Assembly (NCBI GenBank): GCA_041447245.1
Contig: JBGMEA010000019.1
Span: forward strand, 14,354 to 78,353
Length of the DNA stretch: 64,000 nucleotides
Direction: 5' to 3'
Source: JBGMEA01 sp041447245
GTDB taxonomy: Bacteria > Bacillota > Clostridia > Eubacteriales > Anaerofustaceae
Positions 45,793-54,471 of the stretch are shown in pieces. Both the position numbers and the translations under genes were made by a program. The notes beneath the pieces were generated by a model. That model was not told the DNA's origin. It saw only the letters and a list, made by a program, of their open reading frames with translations, and did no database searches. Each line of letters begins with the position of its first letter. Within the stretch, counting starts at the first letter, position 1.

Positions 45793-45981
45793 TTATGCTA
45801 TAGAGATTGCGCTCACGGGACAGTCTTCCTGCGCCTGTCTCACGCAATCCTCATCATCTGCCGAAACGGTTTCGGACGGTACGGTTGATTTTGATTCCGC
45901 ATCAAGCAGAAATACAGACGGGCAATTCTGTTCGCAAAGGCCGCAGCCGATACAAAGTTCCCGATCAACTGTCGCTTTCAT
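45793..45981 (-). CDS. Single-cluster [4Fe-4S] ferredoxin
   Basis: 62 residues: CIGCGLCEQNCP and a later CP in EDCPVSAI give a single 4Fe-4S cluster ferredoxin. It is acidic and small. ATG overlaps the stop of the Rieske-type gene (ATGA), so the two are coupled electron carriers. The partner enzymes are not seen. Confidence 0.9.
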   Translation of the reverse strand: MKATVDRELCIGCGLCEQNCPSVFLLDAESKSTVPSETVSADDEDCVRQAQEDCPVSAISIA

Positions 45982-46316
45982 TGCCCCTGTTCCATTCCTG
46001 CGAGAATATCAGCGCCTTCAATTTTTACAGGATAGGAACCAATGTCGTGTGTTTTAATACGTATCATTAAAAGTTTTCCACCTTCCACAAACGCACCGTT
46101 CGTCACATCGAATACGGAACCGTGCCGGGGACAAATTACATGTGTTCCTTCAAGTTTGCCCTCCGAAAGAGATGCCCCCATATGAGGACATTTGTCATCG
46201 ATTGCATAGTATGTCCCGTCAACGTTTGCAAGCAAAATTTCGTGTCCCTGCACATCTGTCTTCTTCATTTCTCCGGGGTGCAAATCATTGATTGAGCCGA
46301 CTTTGTAATATTCCAT
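45978..46316 (-). CDS. Rieske-type [2Fe-2S] ferredoxin
   Basis: 112 residues of the NirD/Rieske-ferredoxin type. The cluster ligands are CPHMGASLSEG and CPRHGSVFD (C-x-H ... C-x2-H). ATG 46316 was set by GGAGGGG seven bases upstream; the frame is open to 46364 without a ribosome binding site. Rieske ferredoxins carry electrons to oxygenases or nitrite reductases; none is adjacent, although a Rieske oxygenase lies at 16002. Promoter not identified. Confidence 0.88.
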   Translation of the reverse strand: MEYYKVGSINDLHPGEMKKTDVQGHEILLANVDGTYYAIDDKCPHMGASLSEGKLEGTHVICPRHGSVFDVTNGAFVEGGKLLMIRIKTHDIGSYPVKIEGADILAGMEQGQ

Positions 46317-46406
46317 AAAGCCCCTCCTTAAACCTTTCGTTAACTTGCTGTCATTATAGCACATCCAAAATTCGAATCAAACAAATACCGTTTGAATTCT
46401 GCGATC

Positions 46407-46440
46407 AAAAAAGACGGCATCGCAAAGCGACACCATCTTT
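46407..46440 (-). terminator. Imperfect terminator of htpG
   Basis: Minus-strand hairpin AAAGATGGTGTCGC / GCGATGCCGTCTTT with a TTT loop, two mismatches or wobbles, and a T-run after it, 24 bases beyond the htpG stop. Confidence 0.7.
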
Positions 46441-46463
46441 CTATACATACCGTATTTTACAAT

Positions 46464-48359
46464 TTATTTCGAAGCATCCGCCATCAGGCGGCTGACGGAA
46501 TCGGCAAATGCCGCCGGATCCTCAATCGGCAATCCTTCCAAAAGCAATGCCTGATTGTAAAGCACCATGGCATATTCATTCAGTTTATCTTTATCTGCTC
46601 CGTAAATTTTCTGCAGAGCGGCAAATACGGGATGATTATCGTTGATCTCCAAAATTCTCTGCGCTTTGACCTTTTCACTGTTCGGCATTGTGTTCAGCAC
46701 ACGTTCCATTTCCAGTGACAATTCCCCTTCGCTCGCCAGACAAACCGCATGGCTTTTCAAACGATGAGAGAGTCTCACGTCGGACACCTTGTCGGTCAGG
46801 GCTTCTTTCATTGCCGTAAGCATATCTTTGTTTTCTTCGGCTTTCTGCTCGGTTTCTTTCTTTTCTTCTTCTGTTTCCGTGCTCAGTTTGCTGTCGGAAA
46901 TCGACTGGAACGGTTTTTCTTCATAAGTCATGAGAATTTTCACAACAAATTCGTCCACATCATCCGTCATGCAGAGAATATCGTACCCCTTGTCAAGCAC
47001 CGTTTCGGTCTGAGGCATCGCCTTGATGCGGGCAACCGATTCTCCGCTCGCATAGTAAAGATGTTCCTGAGCTTCCGGCATGGCTTCGACATATTCATGC
47101 AGACTGATCAGTTTATCCTCTTTGAGAGAATGGAACAACAGAAAATCTTTCAGCTTGTCTTTATTGGCTCCCCAACTTGCATAAGCACCGTATTTCAATT
47201 GAATGCCGAATGCCTGATAGATCGTTTCGTATTTTTCGCGATCCGTATCCATCATTTTTTTCAATTCGGAACTGATCTTGTTTTCGATATTTTTTGCAAT
47301 GGTTTTAAGCTGTCTGTCATGCTGAAGAATTTCACGGGAAATGTTCAGTGACAGATCCGGAGAATCCACAACCCCTTTGACAAAGCTGAAATAGTCCGGC
47401 AGCAGCTCCGCACACTTGTCCATAATCATTACACCGTTTGCGTACAGCTGCAGGCCTTTTTCATATTCCTTTGTGTAATAATCAAACGGTGCATGCGACG
47501 GAATAAACAGCAGAGCCTGATAGCTGACCAGTCCTTCGACATTGGTCGTAATTACGGCAGCAGGTTCCTGGTAGTCATAAAACTTATCCTGATAGAAATT
47601 CTCATACTCCCCTTCCTGCACATCCGCTTTCGCCTTTTTCCAGATCGGAATTCGACTGTTCAGCGTTTCGGTTTCGATCACCGTTTCATATTCGTCTTCC
47701 GTTCCTTCTTTCTTTTTGGAGTGTTCCATATCCATCAAAATCGGATATCGGATATAATCGGAGTATTTTTTCACGATGCGTGAAATTTCGTAAGATTCCA
47801 GATAGTTGTCATAGTTTTCTTCTTCGGAAGTATCTTTGATATACAGTTCAATTTCAGTCCCGATGCTATCTTTCTCTGTTTCTTTGATTGTATAGCCGTC
47901 TTCCCCTTCCGATTCCCATCGATATGCCGTATCGGAACCGATGGCTCTGCTGGTAACCACTACTTTTTTGCTGACCATAAAGGAGGCATAAAAGCCCACT
48001 CCGAATTGTCCGATTACCGACAGATCGTCCGCCAGTTCGTTCTCCGCTTTGAATGCCCTTGTTCCGCTGTGCGCGATGGTTCCCAGGTTTTCCTCCAACT
48101 CTTCCTTTGTCATCCCGCATCCGTTGTCTTCCACTGTCAGCTTTCTTTCGGTTTTATCCGCCGTCAGTTTGATTGCATATTCTTCTCCGCTCGCAAGCGC
48201 GGCAGAGGAGTCGGTCAATGACTGAAAATGCCGTTTATCCAATGCATCGCTGGCATTCGAAATCAACTCGCGCAGGAATATTTCCTTATGTGTATAAATC
48301 GAATTGATCATTAAATCCAGCATACGCTTGGACTCTGCCTTAAATTGTTTTTTTGCCAT
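46464..48359 (-). CDS. htpG: Molecular chaperone HtpG (Hsp90)
   Basis: 631 residues, full length. Bacterial Hsp90: N-terminal ATPase domain with FLRELISNASDA, DNGCGMT and GQFGVGFY, middle and C-terminal dimerisation domains. It is an ATP-dependent chaperone. ATG with GAGG ten bases upstream (AATGAGGTAAATC). Expression sits under a promoter at 48419-48447 and a perfect CIRCE element, so HrcA repression is expected. It is a single gene, divergent from the chemoreceptor gene. Confidence 0.97.
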   Translation of the reverse strand: MAKKQFKAESKRMLDLMINSIYTHKEIFLRELISNASDALDKRHFQSLTDSSAALASGEEYAIKLTADKTERKLTVEDNGCGMTKEELEENLGTIAHSGTRAFKAENELADDLSVIGQFGVGFYASFMVSKKVVVTSRAIGSDTAYRWESEGEDGYTIKETEKDSIGTEIELYIKDTSEEENYDNYLESYEISRIVKKYSDYIRYPILMDMEHSKKKEGTEDEYETVIETETLNSRIPIWKKAKADVQEGEYENFYQDKFYDYQEPAAVITTNVEGLVSYQALLFIPSHAPFDYYTKEYEKGLQLYANGVMIMDKCAELLPDYFSFVKGVVDSPDLSLNISREILQHDRQLKTIAKNIENKISSELKKMMDTDREKYETIYQAFGIQLKYGAYASWGANKDKLKDFLLFHSLKEDKLISLHEYVEAMPEAQEHLYYASGESVARIKAMPQTETVLDKGYDILCMTDDVDEFVVKILMTYEEKPFQSISDSKLSTETEEEKKETEQKAEENKDMLTAMKEALTDKVSDVRLSHRLKSHAVCLASEGELSLEMERVLNTMPNSEKVKAQRILEINDNHPVFAALQKIYGADKDKLNEYAMVLYNQALLLEGLPIEDPAAFADSVSRLMADASK

Positions 48360-48386
48360 TTGATTTACCTCATTAAGACTCAGTAT

Positions 48387-48413
48387 TTAGCACTCACCAG
48401 ACATGAGTGCTAA
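48387..48413 (-). promoter_or_regulatory. CIRCE element (HrcA operator) of htpG
   Basis: Perfect TTAGCACTC-N9-GAGTGCTAA just downstream of the -10 and before the htpG ribosome binding site; the canonical HrcA-binding site. Confidence 0.96.
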
Positions 48414-48418
48414 TAAGA

Positions 48419-48447
48419 AGTATAAAACACCTTGCTCCGAATTTCAA
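48419..48447 (-). promoter_or_regulatory. Sigma-A promoter of htpG
   Basis: On the minus strand TTGAAA (48442-48447), 17 bases, TATACT (48419-48424), with the CIRCE next to the presumed start site. Confidence 0.8.
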
Positions 48448-48479
48448 TACATTATGAAAATTTTTTTCTCTTTCCGACA

Positions 48480-48506
48480 TTAGCACTCAATAAGTATGAT
48501 TTGGAA
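48480..48506 (-). promoter_or_regulatory. Degenerate second CIRCE
   Basis: TTAGCACTC (48480-48488), nine bases, then GATTTGGAA, which agrees with GAGTGCTAA at only five of nine positions. It lies upstream of the htpG promoter and before the chemoreceptor gene. Confidence 0.4.
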
Positions 48507-48577
48507 TCGTTTTCGATTAGTCTATATAAAATAAGTTCAAATTAAGTTAACTTATTCTTCTCTGCTGCCGAAATAAA

Positions 48578-48660
48578 ATTGAACGATAACAACTAAGGGG
48601 CTGGCTTATTCATATTTTATTCGTTCCGTTCAATATTAATGAATCGGCCAAAGGGGGTAA
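48578..48660 (+). ncRNA. Candidate pseudoknotted leader RNA of chemoreceptor gene
   Basis: ATTGAAC (48578-48584) can pair with GTTCAAT (48628-48634), which lies in the loop of a 12-base stem with one mismatch (TGGCTTATTCAT, 48602-48613; ATGAATCGGCCA, 48639-48650): an H-type pseudoknot. It is followed by a G-rich tract and CGCACAGTACAACCGGAGG, containing the ribosome binding site. It matches no riboswitch class I know. Evidence is complementarity only. Confidence 0.35.
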
Positions 48661-48684
48661 CGCACAGTACAACCGGAGGTATTC

Positions 48685-50637
48685 ATGAAAAAACTGTTAA
48701 AAAAAGAAACCATTCTCTCTTCCAGCATCAAATCGAAAATGCTAAGTTCTTTCACATCCATTATGCTGATCGCTCTGATATTGTTCGGATTGACAGCCTA
48801 CTTCAATTCCAAAGCTTCTCTCACCGACTCCATCAATGAAACACTGACAAAGCTCTCAGAATCCACTGCAAATCAACTGGATGAAAAAATCAACAATTAT
48901 TACACGGAATTGACGGTTCTGAGCAGCAACAATATCTTTGAAAACCCTCAGACAAACCTCTCAACCATAGCATCTGTCATGGAACACGATATTCAGATCA
49001 ATACCATGTCACTGGATCATATGAATCTTTTGGATCTCAGCGGAAATCTGATTTATTCTTCCGCGGAAACATCCGGCACTCTGAATTTTTCCGACCGGAC
49101 ATATTTCCAATCCGCAGTGTCCGGAACGAATGCCATCTCCGATCCGATTACGAGCAAGATCAACGGCACTACCGTAGTGGTAGTCGCGGTGCCCACGCAC
49201 GATGCGGCAGGAAACATCAACGGAGTTTTGTGCGGAGTTTACGATGCAACTACGCTCAATGACTATATTTCGCAGATCACATACGGAGAACGCGGCTACG
49301 CTTATATTATCAACAAGCAAGGCGTCATTGTCGCTCATCCCGATTTCAGCAAAGTAACGAATGCAGAGAATATGCTCGATGGCAGTTCTACGGATTCTCA
49401 ACTCAATGAGGTCTATCAGAAAATGATTACGGGCGTGAACGCCACAAGCGAATATACTTATAACGGCGAAACCAAATTCATGGGCTACGCTCCGATGAGC
49501 AATGCTTCTTGGATCGTAGCAGTCACCGCACCGGCGGATCAGGTATTCGCAAAAGTTGACACGCTCACAAAGAGCCTCCTTCTGATGGGGCTCCTTGCAA
49601 TTGCGGTTTCTTTTGTTCTTACTTATCTGATTGCTTCCGCGATTGCAAAACCAATCAAAAAATCCACAGATTTCGCAATGACGATGGCCGGAGGAGATTT
49701 CAGTTCCGACTTTGGGAGCTCCTATCTGAACCGAAAAGATGAAATCGGACATCTCGCCCGTGCCTTCCATCAGATGGTCGAAAGCTTCAATCAATCGCTG
49801 AGCAACATCCGAACTGCCGCCGAACAGGTTGCTGCAGGTTCTCAGCAGGTATCCGACTCCAGCATCTCTCTTTCTCAGGGAGCAACCGAACAGGCAAGTT
49901 CTATTCAGGAACTGTCGGCATCCATTGAAGAAATCGCAGCCCAAACGAAACAAAACGCTGACAATGCAAACCATGCAAACGACTTGGCTGAAAGCACCAA
50001 ACGCAATGCAGATTTGGGAAATGCGCAAATGAACGGTATGCTGGGGGCAATGGATGAAATCAACACCTCTTCAAACAATATTTTCAAAATCATCAAAGTG
50101 ATTGAGGACATCGCTTTCCAGACAAATATTCTCGCACTGAACGCCGCAGTGGAAGCCGCCCGCGCGGGAGAGCACGGGAAAGGTTTTGCCGTCGTTGCAG
50201 AAGAAGTCCGCAATCTTGCCGCACGGTCTTCGAAAGCAGTACAGGAAACAACCGATATGATCGAAAACTCCATCAAAAAAGTCGAAGAAGGATCAAAAAT
50301 GGCAAAGGATACTTCCTCCGCACTCAACGAAATGGTCGGACAGATTGATCAGGTCGCAGCTCTGGTGAACGATATTGCACAAGCTTCGCAAGAGCAGTCA
50401 TTGGGCATCAACCAGATCAATGAGGGGATCATGCAGATATCCTCCGTTGTCGAATCAAATTCAGCCGTGTCCGAAGAAAGTGCCGCTTCAAGCGAAGAGC
50501 TCTCCGGTCAGGCGCAGATGCTCAAAGAAGAAATCTCTCACTTCAAATTAAAATCCGCACAAAGACTTGGGAACAATAGACCGGAAGATCACCTGCCGTT
50601 AGAGTCGGATGATACCCCGAACCATTCCAAATACTGA
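48685..50637 (+). CDS. Methyl-accepting chemotaxis protein (dCache-HAMP-MA)
   Basis: 650 residues: transmembrane helix 1 (about 22-42), a dCache-like extracellular sensor (about 50-285, SDRTYFQSAVSGT), helix 2 (about 300-322), HAMP, then a methyl-accepting signalling domain with the hairpin tip IEDIAFQTNILALNAAVEAARAGEHGKGFAVVAEEVRNLAARS (given here as the tip EAARAGEHGKGFAVVA). It signals to CheA/CheW and controls flagellar or pilus movement. dCache domains often bind amino acids. No CheR-binding pentapeptide is present at the end. GGAGG precedes the ATG. A sigma-D-like site (TTAA-N16-GCCGAAAT) near 48548-48575 is weakly supported. Confidence 0.93.
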   Translation: MKKLLKKETILSSSIKSKMLSSFTSIMLIALILFGLTAYFNSKASLTDSINETLTKLSESTANQLDEKINNYYTELTVLSSNNIFENPQTNLSTIASVMEHDIQINTMSLDHMNLLDLSGNLIYSSAETSGTLNFSDRTYFQSAVSGTNAISDPITSKINGTTVVVVAVPTHDAAGNINGVLCGVYDATTLNDYISQITYGERGYAYIINKQGVIVAHPDFSKVTNAENMLDGSSTDSQLNEVYQKMITGVNATSEYTYNGETKFMGYAPMSNASWIVAVTAPADQVFAKVDTLTKSLLLMGLLAIAVSFVLTYLIASAIAKPIKKSTDFAMTMAGGDFSSDFGSSYLNRKDEIGHLARAFHQMVESFNQSLSNIRTAAEQVAAGSQQVSDSSISLSQGATEQASSIQELSASIEEIAAQTKQNADNANHANDLAESTKRNADLGNAQMNGMLGAMDEINTSSNNIFKIIKVIEDIAFQTNILALNAAVEAARAGEHGKGFAVVAEEVRNLAARSSKAVQETTDMIENSIKKVEEGSKMAKDTSSALNEMVGQIDQVAALVNDIAQASQEQSLGINQINEGIMQISSVVESNSAVSEESAASSEELSGQAQMLKEEISHFKLKSAQRLGNNRPEDHLPLESDDTPNHSKY

Positions 50638-50992
50638 TATCAAAAAATGAAGAATTGCATGATTTTATCTTTCCTATCATAACGGGCGAAAAGCATCGCC
50701 CGTTTTTTTTGTCCGATGAAGCAGAGTTGAATCAATGAAAAAAACAAATTAAATAATATATTGTTTTATACTAATTTTTCACAACGATCGCACGATAGTA
50801 ATTTCAGATACACAGCAGGTTTAATTTGGGGCACAGACCAAAAAATCCGGCTCAGACAAAAAAAGATCCATAGCCCTCGCAGCCATCAATGGAACCAACA
50901 ATTGTATGGTCGGCAATCAGGCAATTTCATCGAATCCGTTACGGGACGAATCATCCGTTGATTGCAAGGGAGTGGGAAAAGGAGAAAGATTC
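50638..50992 (+). other. Spacer between chemoreceptor genes
   Basis: About 355 bases. It holds a terminator of the first gene and an AT-rich stretch (50745-50800). No clear promoter, open frame or known RNA element is seen; the second gene has a good GGAGA site. Confidence 0.45.
50681..50710 (+). terminator. Terminator after first chemoreceptor
   Basis: ACGGGCGA / TCGCCCGT stem, AAAGCA loop and eight T. Confidence 0.87.
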
Positions 50993-52639
50993 ATGAAATG
51001 GCTTGCAAACATGAAAATCGGTACAAAACTTACGGCAGCGTTCTTGGCGGTTGCCTTATTTTGTGCCGCTACGGGAGCTCTTGGAATCAGCAAACTATTG
51101 ATCCTCGCGAACTCGTCCGATCAAATGTATACGGAAATGCTGGTCCCGGTCGAAAAAATGGCAGCAATCAACGAAGCGTTTCAAAGGCAGCGGGTTAACT
51201 TGAGACAGGCAATCCTGTTGGATGATCCGACATTGATCGGATCGGAACTCTCGAAATATGCCGAACGGGAATCGGAAATCGAAACTCAAATTGAAGCATT
51301 GAACAAAATCGCATTAAGCGATGACGAAAAAGAATTGTACGATGCCTTCCTGTCATCCAAAACAAATGCCGATTCCTTGTTGGCGGATGTAATCAAACAA
51401 ATACAGGCCGGAAACAAGGAAGTCGCATTTTCGATGCTTCTCGAAGAAAGCGACGCCGGTATTGCCGCACGGGCAGAAATGGATGCTATAAACACATTAA
51501 TAGACCGTTTGGATGCCGCTGCGCAAAATCAACAGAATGAAAACACGATCCTCGCAAATCGTACGACACTGATAATGGCTGTCCTTTACAGCTTGCTGAT
51601 TCTTTTTTCGATGGCGCTCTCCGTCATAATGACTCGGAATCTCAGTAAACCGCTCAAAAAAGCCGTGCAGTTCGCACACGTTCTTTCGAAAGGAGATTTT
51701 TCAAATGACGTTCATCCGGAGTTTTATGCCCGCAAGGATGAAATCGGAGATCTTGCCAAAGCATTTAAAGAAATGACGGAACACCTCAATTTGGCTCTGT
51801 ATGAAATTCAAACTGCTACGGAGCAGGTTGCGGTCGGATCGCAGCAGGTTTCCGATTCGAGCATTTCGCTTTCCCAGGGAGCAACCGAACAGGCAAGCTC
51901 CATCGAACAGCTCTCCGCATCGATTGAAGAAATCGCCGCACAAACAAAGCAAAACACGGGAAATGCAAAACAGGCAAATCAACTCTCTTCCGGCACAAAG
52001 GAAAATGCAGATACGGGAAATATGCATATGCATCGGATGCTCGATGCGATGCAGGAAATCAACACCTCATCAAATAACATCTTTAAAATCATTCAAGTGA
52101 TCGAAGATATCGCATTCCAGACCAATATCCTCGCGCTCAATGCGGCCGTGGAAGCGGCACGCGCAGGAGAACACGGAAAGGGGTTTGCGGTTGTTGCGGA
52201 AGAAGTACGTAATTTGGCGGCCCGTTCCTCACAGGCTGCCAAAGAGACCACGGATATGATTCGGGATTCGATTCTCAAAGTGGAAGAGGGCTCTAAAATT
52301 GCAGTTGCAACTTCGGAGTCGCTGAACCAAATCATGATTCAAATCGAGCAGGTTGCCACTCTGGTCAATGATATCGCAAATGCTTCGGATGAACAATCAG
52401 TTGGCATCAGCCAAATCAATGAAGGAATTCTGCAAATTACCTCCGTCGTTGAATCCAATTCGGCGGTTGCGGAAGAAAGTGCCGCATCCAGCGAAGAACT
52501 GGCCGGACAGGCTCAAACGCTGGAAGAACAGGTACTGCGTTTTACGCTGAAAAAGAAAGCTACGGATCAAACTCTGCCGCAGCAAACAAAAAATTTACAG
52601 TTTTCTTCTCAAACGGCGGACGGCGGATCAAAATACTGA
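50993..52639 (+). CDS. Methyl-accepting chemotaxis protein (4HB-HAMP-MA)
   Basis: 548 residues: transmembrane helix (about 10-30), four-helix-bundle sensor with the 4HB_MCP phrase MLVPVEKMAAINEAFQRQRVN (21 residues; core PVEKMAAINEAFQRQR) about 40-190, second helix (about 195-215), HAMP and the MA signalling domain, tip conserved with the first receptor. Very similar to that receptor in the cytoplasmic half (about 300 residues), so the sensor module was replaced after duplication or the halves converged. ATG 50993 has GGAGAAAG upstream. Ligand unknown. The C-termini of both end in SKY. Confidence 0.93.
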   Translation: MKWLANMKIGTKLTAAFLAVALFCAATGALGISKLLILANSSDQMYTEMLVPVEKMAAINEAFQRQRVNLRQAILLDDPTLIGSELSKYAERESEIETQIEALNKIALSDDEKELYDAFLSSKTNADSLLADVIKQIQAGNKEVAFSMLLEESDAGIAARAEMDAINTLIDRLDAAAQNQQNENTILANRTTLIMAVLYSLLILFSMALSVIMTRNLSKPLKKAVQFAHVLSKGDFSNDVHPEFYARKDEIGDLAKAFKEMTEHLNLALYEIQTATEQVAVGSQQVSDSSISLSQGATEQASSIEQLSASIEEIAAQTKQNTGNAKQANQLSSGTKENADTGNMHMHRMLDAMQEINTSSNNIFKIIQVIEDIAFQTNILALNAAVEAARAGEHGKGFAVVAEEVRNLAARSSQAAKETTDMIRDSILKVEEGSKIAVATSESLNQIMIQIEQVATLVNDIANASDEQSVGISQINEGILQITSVVESNSAVAEESAASSEELAGQAQTLEEQVLRFTLKKKATDQTLPQQTKNLQFSSQTADGGSKY

Positions 52640-52688
52640 CACGAGGGTGAAGTTGCAGATTTATCTGCCGCATCGGAAGAATAAATAC

Positions 52689-52724
52689 AAAAAAAGCAAG
52701 ACAGGAGTCCGTCTTGCTTTTTAT
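52689..52724. terminator. Bidirectional terminator
   Basis: AAAAAGCAAGAC / GTCTTGCTTTTT, eight-base loop; serves the chemoreceptor and the convergent DUF1801 gene. Confidence 0.86.
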
Positions 52725-52725
52725 C

Positions 52726-53088
52726 TTATTTATTACTGCGTTGGCTTTCGTAGCGATATATGGTAATATCGCGGATCAAATCATAAGGAATCGGCCGATT
52801 GATCGGAAAACGAACCGTTCCTTTCGAAACACGGTACCCTTCCCGCTCCATCCGCTCCTGAAAATGCTTCACGCCTTCGGCTCCGGGATACAGACCGATG
52901 TGATTGCGAAAAGCGGCAAAATGAATCAGGTTTCCGTTTAACCAAAACGTTGGAATGCCATAACTGATTTTCTCGGTCGCACCGGGTGCATTTTGAGCAA
53001 TCGTTTCCCTGACGGATTGCAGAATATGCCGTACTTTTTCGGGATACTGCATCATATAATCATCGATCGTTTTCGCAGCATCATTCAT
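52726..53088 (-). CDS. DUF1801/YdhG-type protein
   Basis: 120 residues with the DUF1801 pattern: TIDDYMMQYPEKVRHILQSVRETI, EKISYGIPTFWLNGN, FAAFRNHIGLYPG and the final Arg-rich region. This fold (YdhG/frataxin-like) has been linked to iron handling in Bacillus but is not experimentally settled here. GGAAGG precedes the ATG. Probably co-transcribed with the YidC-like gene (21-base spacing). Confidence 0.85.
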   Translation of the reverse strand: MNDAAKTIDDYMMQYPEKVRHILQSVRETIAQNAPGATEKISYGIPTFWLNGNLIHFAAFRNHIGLYPGAEGVKHFQERMEREGYRVSKGTVRFPINRPIPYDLIRDITIYRYESQRSNK

Positions 53089-53109
53089 GTCCGAACCTTC
53101 CTGATCAAA

Positions 53110-53820
53110 TTATTCTTTCATCCCTTCAAAATAATTGGCCGGCAAGGGAAAGAATTTCAATGTCACAGCATATTGGAGTACCGTCGCAATAACAAGAGCC
53201 GCCAGATAAACACTCACCGCCTGGGGCGTCATCAGTGCAACCGCAAGCATCCCTATTTTCAGTGCTTTCTGCTGTCCCGACTTATCAATCAGGGAATGAG
53301 CCGCGATGTATCTCGATAGAAAATGATACAGAATAATCGATAGAATCGGCAGTATCATTGAGTATAAAAATAACATCAAGGCCGAATCGCCGCCTTGCAC
53401 CAATATCTGAAACGGAGCGATGCTGATATCATGAATCCAGAAAAACTGCAGTGACAATTCTCTGCCTGCCACATTCAAAAAGAGATCGGGGTAAAAAAAC
53501 GTAGCGGACAAGACCGCCATAATGATTACTTGAGTGATCACGTTACTGATCCCTGCAAACATTTTATATCCGGTTTTTTTGCCGAGAAGAATAATCTGCT
53601 TCATTTTCTCATCTTTGTTTTTCGCATGTCTTTTCGATATGGCATCAAATTCCGACTGCAGCATGGGCGTCATCTGCAATGTCTTTATTTCATGCTGCGT
53701 CATGATAAACGTGGCGAACTTGATAATCACCGCCATAACAATCACCGCATATCCCCAGCTGCCCGAATCCAAACTGGCGGTTTTCAGCATTTGGCCGAAG
53801 CCTTCTAACAATCCGATCAT
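53110..53820 (-). CDS. YidC/Oxa1-like membrane protein
   Basis: 236 residues with five predicted helices. The stretch YAVIVMAVIIKFATFIMTQH, a cytoplasmic loop with MLQSEFDAISKRH and KKTGYKMFAG, and a later pair of helices resemble the Oxa1/YidC core. Two features differ: no N-terminal lipoprotein signal and no conserved positively charged C-terminal tail. The Arg in the first conserved helix of many YidC insertases appears replaced by Lys (IIKFATF). It could be a paralogous insertase or a divergent relative. AGGAGAA precedes the ATG. Confidence 0.6.
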   Translation of the reverse strand: MIGLLEGFGQMLKTASLDSGSWGYAVIVMAVIIKFATFIMTQHEIKTLQMTPMLQSEFDAISKRHAKNKDEKMKQIILLGKKTGYKMFAGISNVITQVIIMAVLSATFFYPDLFLNVAGRELSLQFFWIHDISIAPFQILVQGGDSALMLFLYSMILPILSIILYHFLSRYIAAHSLIDKSGQQKALKIGMLAVALMTPQAVSVYLAALVIATVLQYAVTLKFFPLPANYFEGMKE

Positions 53821-53931
53821 ACATTCTCCTAACTGAACCGATTGTACCTCGAAAAGATCACAATACGGTCAAGGATTATTATACAGAAAAGTTTGTTTAT
53901 ACGCAATCATAAACAAGATCGTCATCCGATA

Positions 53932-53957
53932 TAAAAAAATCCCGTTTTCACGGGATT
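53932..53957 (-). terminator. Terminator of 76-residue protein gene
   Basis: Minus-strand AATCCCGT / ACGGGATT and seven T, 18 bases after the stop codon. Confidence 0.82.
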
Positions 53958-53974
53958 CTAAAAAAAGCAGTGTT

Positions 53975-54205
53975 TCAGTCGCGCCAAATGTATTCTGCCA
54001 AGCTCATATTTTTCTTGAGCATTTCATCATAAATCGCTCCGTGAGGAATGGGCATCGCGATCTGGTAAGCCAACGCTCCGATTTGCTTTCCGAGATATTT
54101 TTCAGTCGGCGTCTTTTCCGTTATTAAACCGATCCCTTGCAAAATTCTCTGCATCAGAGTTCTCAGAGACTGCATTTTTTGTTTCAATAGAATACTGTTC
54201 ATCAT
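53975..54205 (-). CDS. Small protein of unknown function
   Basis: 76 residues, helical and basic in the N-terminal half, no membrane segment. I do not recognise it. GGAG lies 9 bases before two adjacent ATG codons (54205, 54202). It has its own terminator and an unusually elaborate upstream region with two perfect inverted repeats (54333-54361 and 54413-54435), suggesting tight regulation. Confidence 0.6.
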   Translation of the reverse strand: MMNSILLKQKMQSLRTLMQRILQGIGLITEKTPTEKYLGKQIGALAYQIAMPIPHGAIYDEMLKKNMSLAEYIWRD

Positions 54206-54332
54206 GGTTCCGGCTCCATTTTCTTGAATTGAGAATACGGAATATTATTTTTTCAGTTAAAATAAATAGACGGCACCCGATACTTCTTCGTATCGGAATA
54301 CCATCCCCTATTCCCGATAAAACAAATTTTCT

Positions 54333-54361
54333 CATATTGCATCATAATCAAATGCAATATG
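54333..54361. promoter_or_regulatory. 10-9-10 inverted repeat upstream of small protein gene
   Basis: CATATTGCAT, nine bases, then its exact complement ATGCAATATG. Could be an operator or a hairpin; CIRCE-like spacing but different sequence. Confidence 0.55.
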
Positions 54362-54412
54362 ACTTGTTTTCTTTATTTTATCACATCATGAAAAAAAGAA
54401 AAGAGAAATCCG

Positions 54413-54435
54413 TGATTATAATTAAATTATAATCA
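54413..54435. promoter_or_regulatory. Perfect 23-base palindrome
   Basis: Half-site TGATTATAATT, a single central A at 54424, and the exact reverse complement. It begins with the same TGATTATAA as the rubrerythrin dyad, although the arms are spaced differently. Located about 40 bases beyond the radical SAM stop and 210 upstream of the small protein gene. Confidence 0.6.
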
Positions 54436-54471
54436 TTCCATTAAATGATATCGCTTACTCTGTGGATCGGC

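Noticed and set aside
48578..48684. GEMM (c-di-GMP-I) riboswitch
   Set aside because: CGCACAG is present but the GAAA tetraloop stem and receptor parts are missing, and the start codon is too near for the rest of the aptamer.
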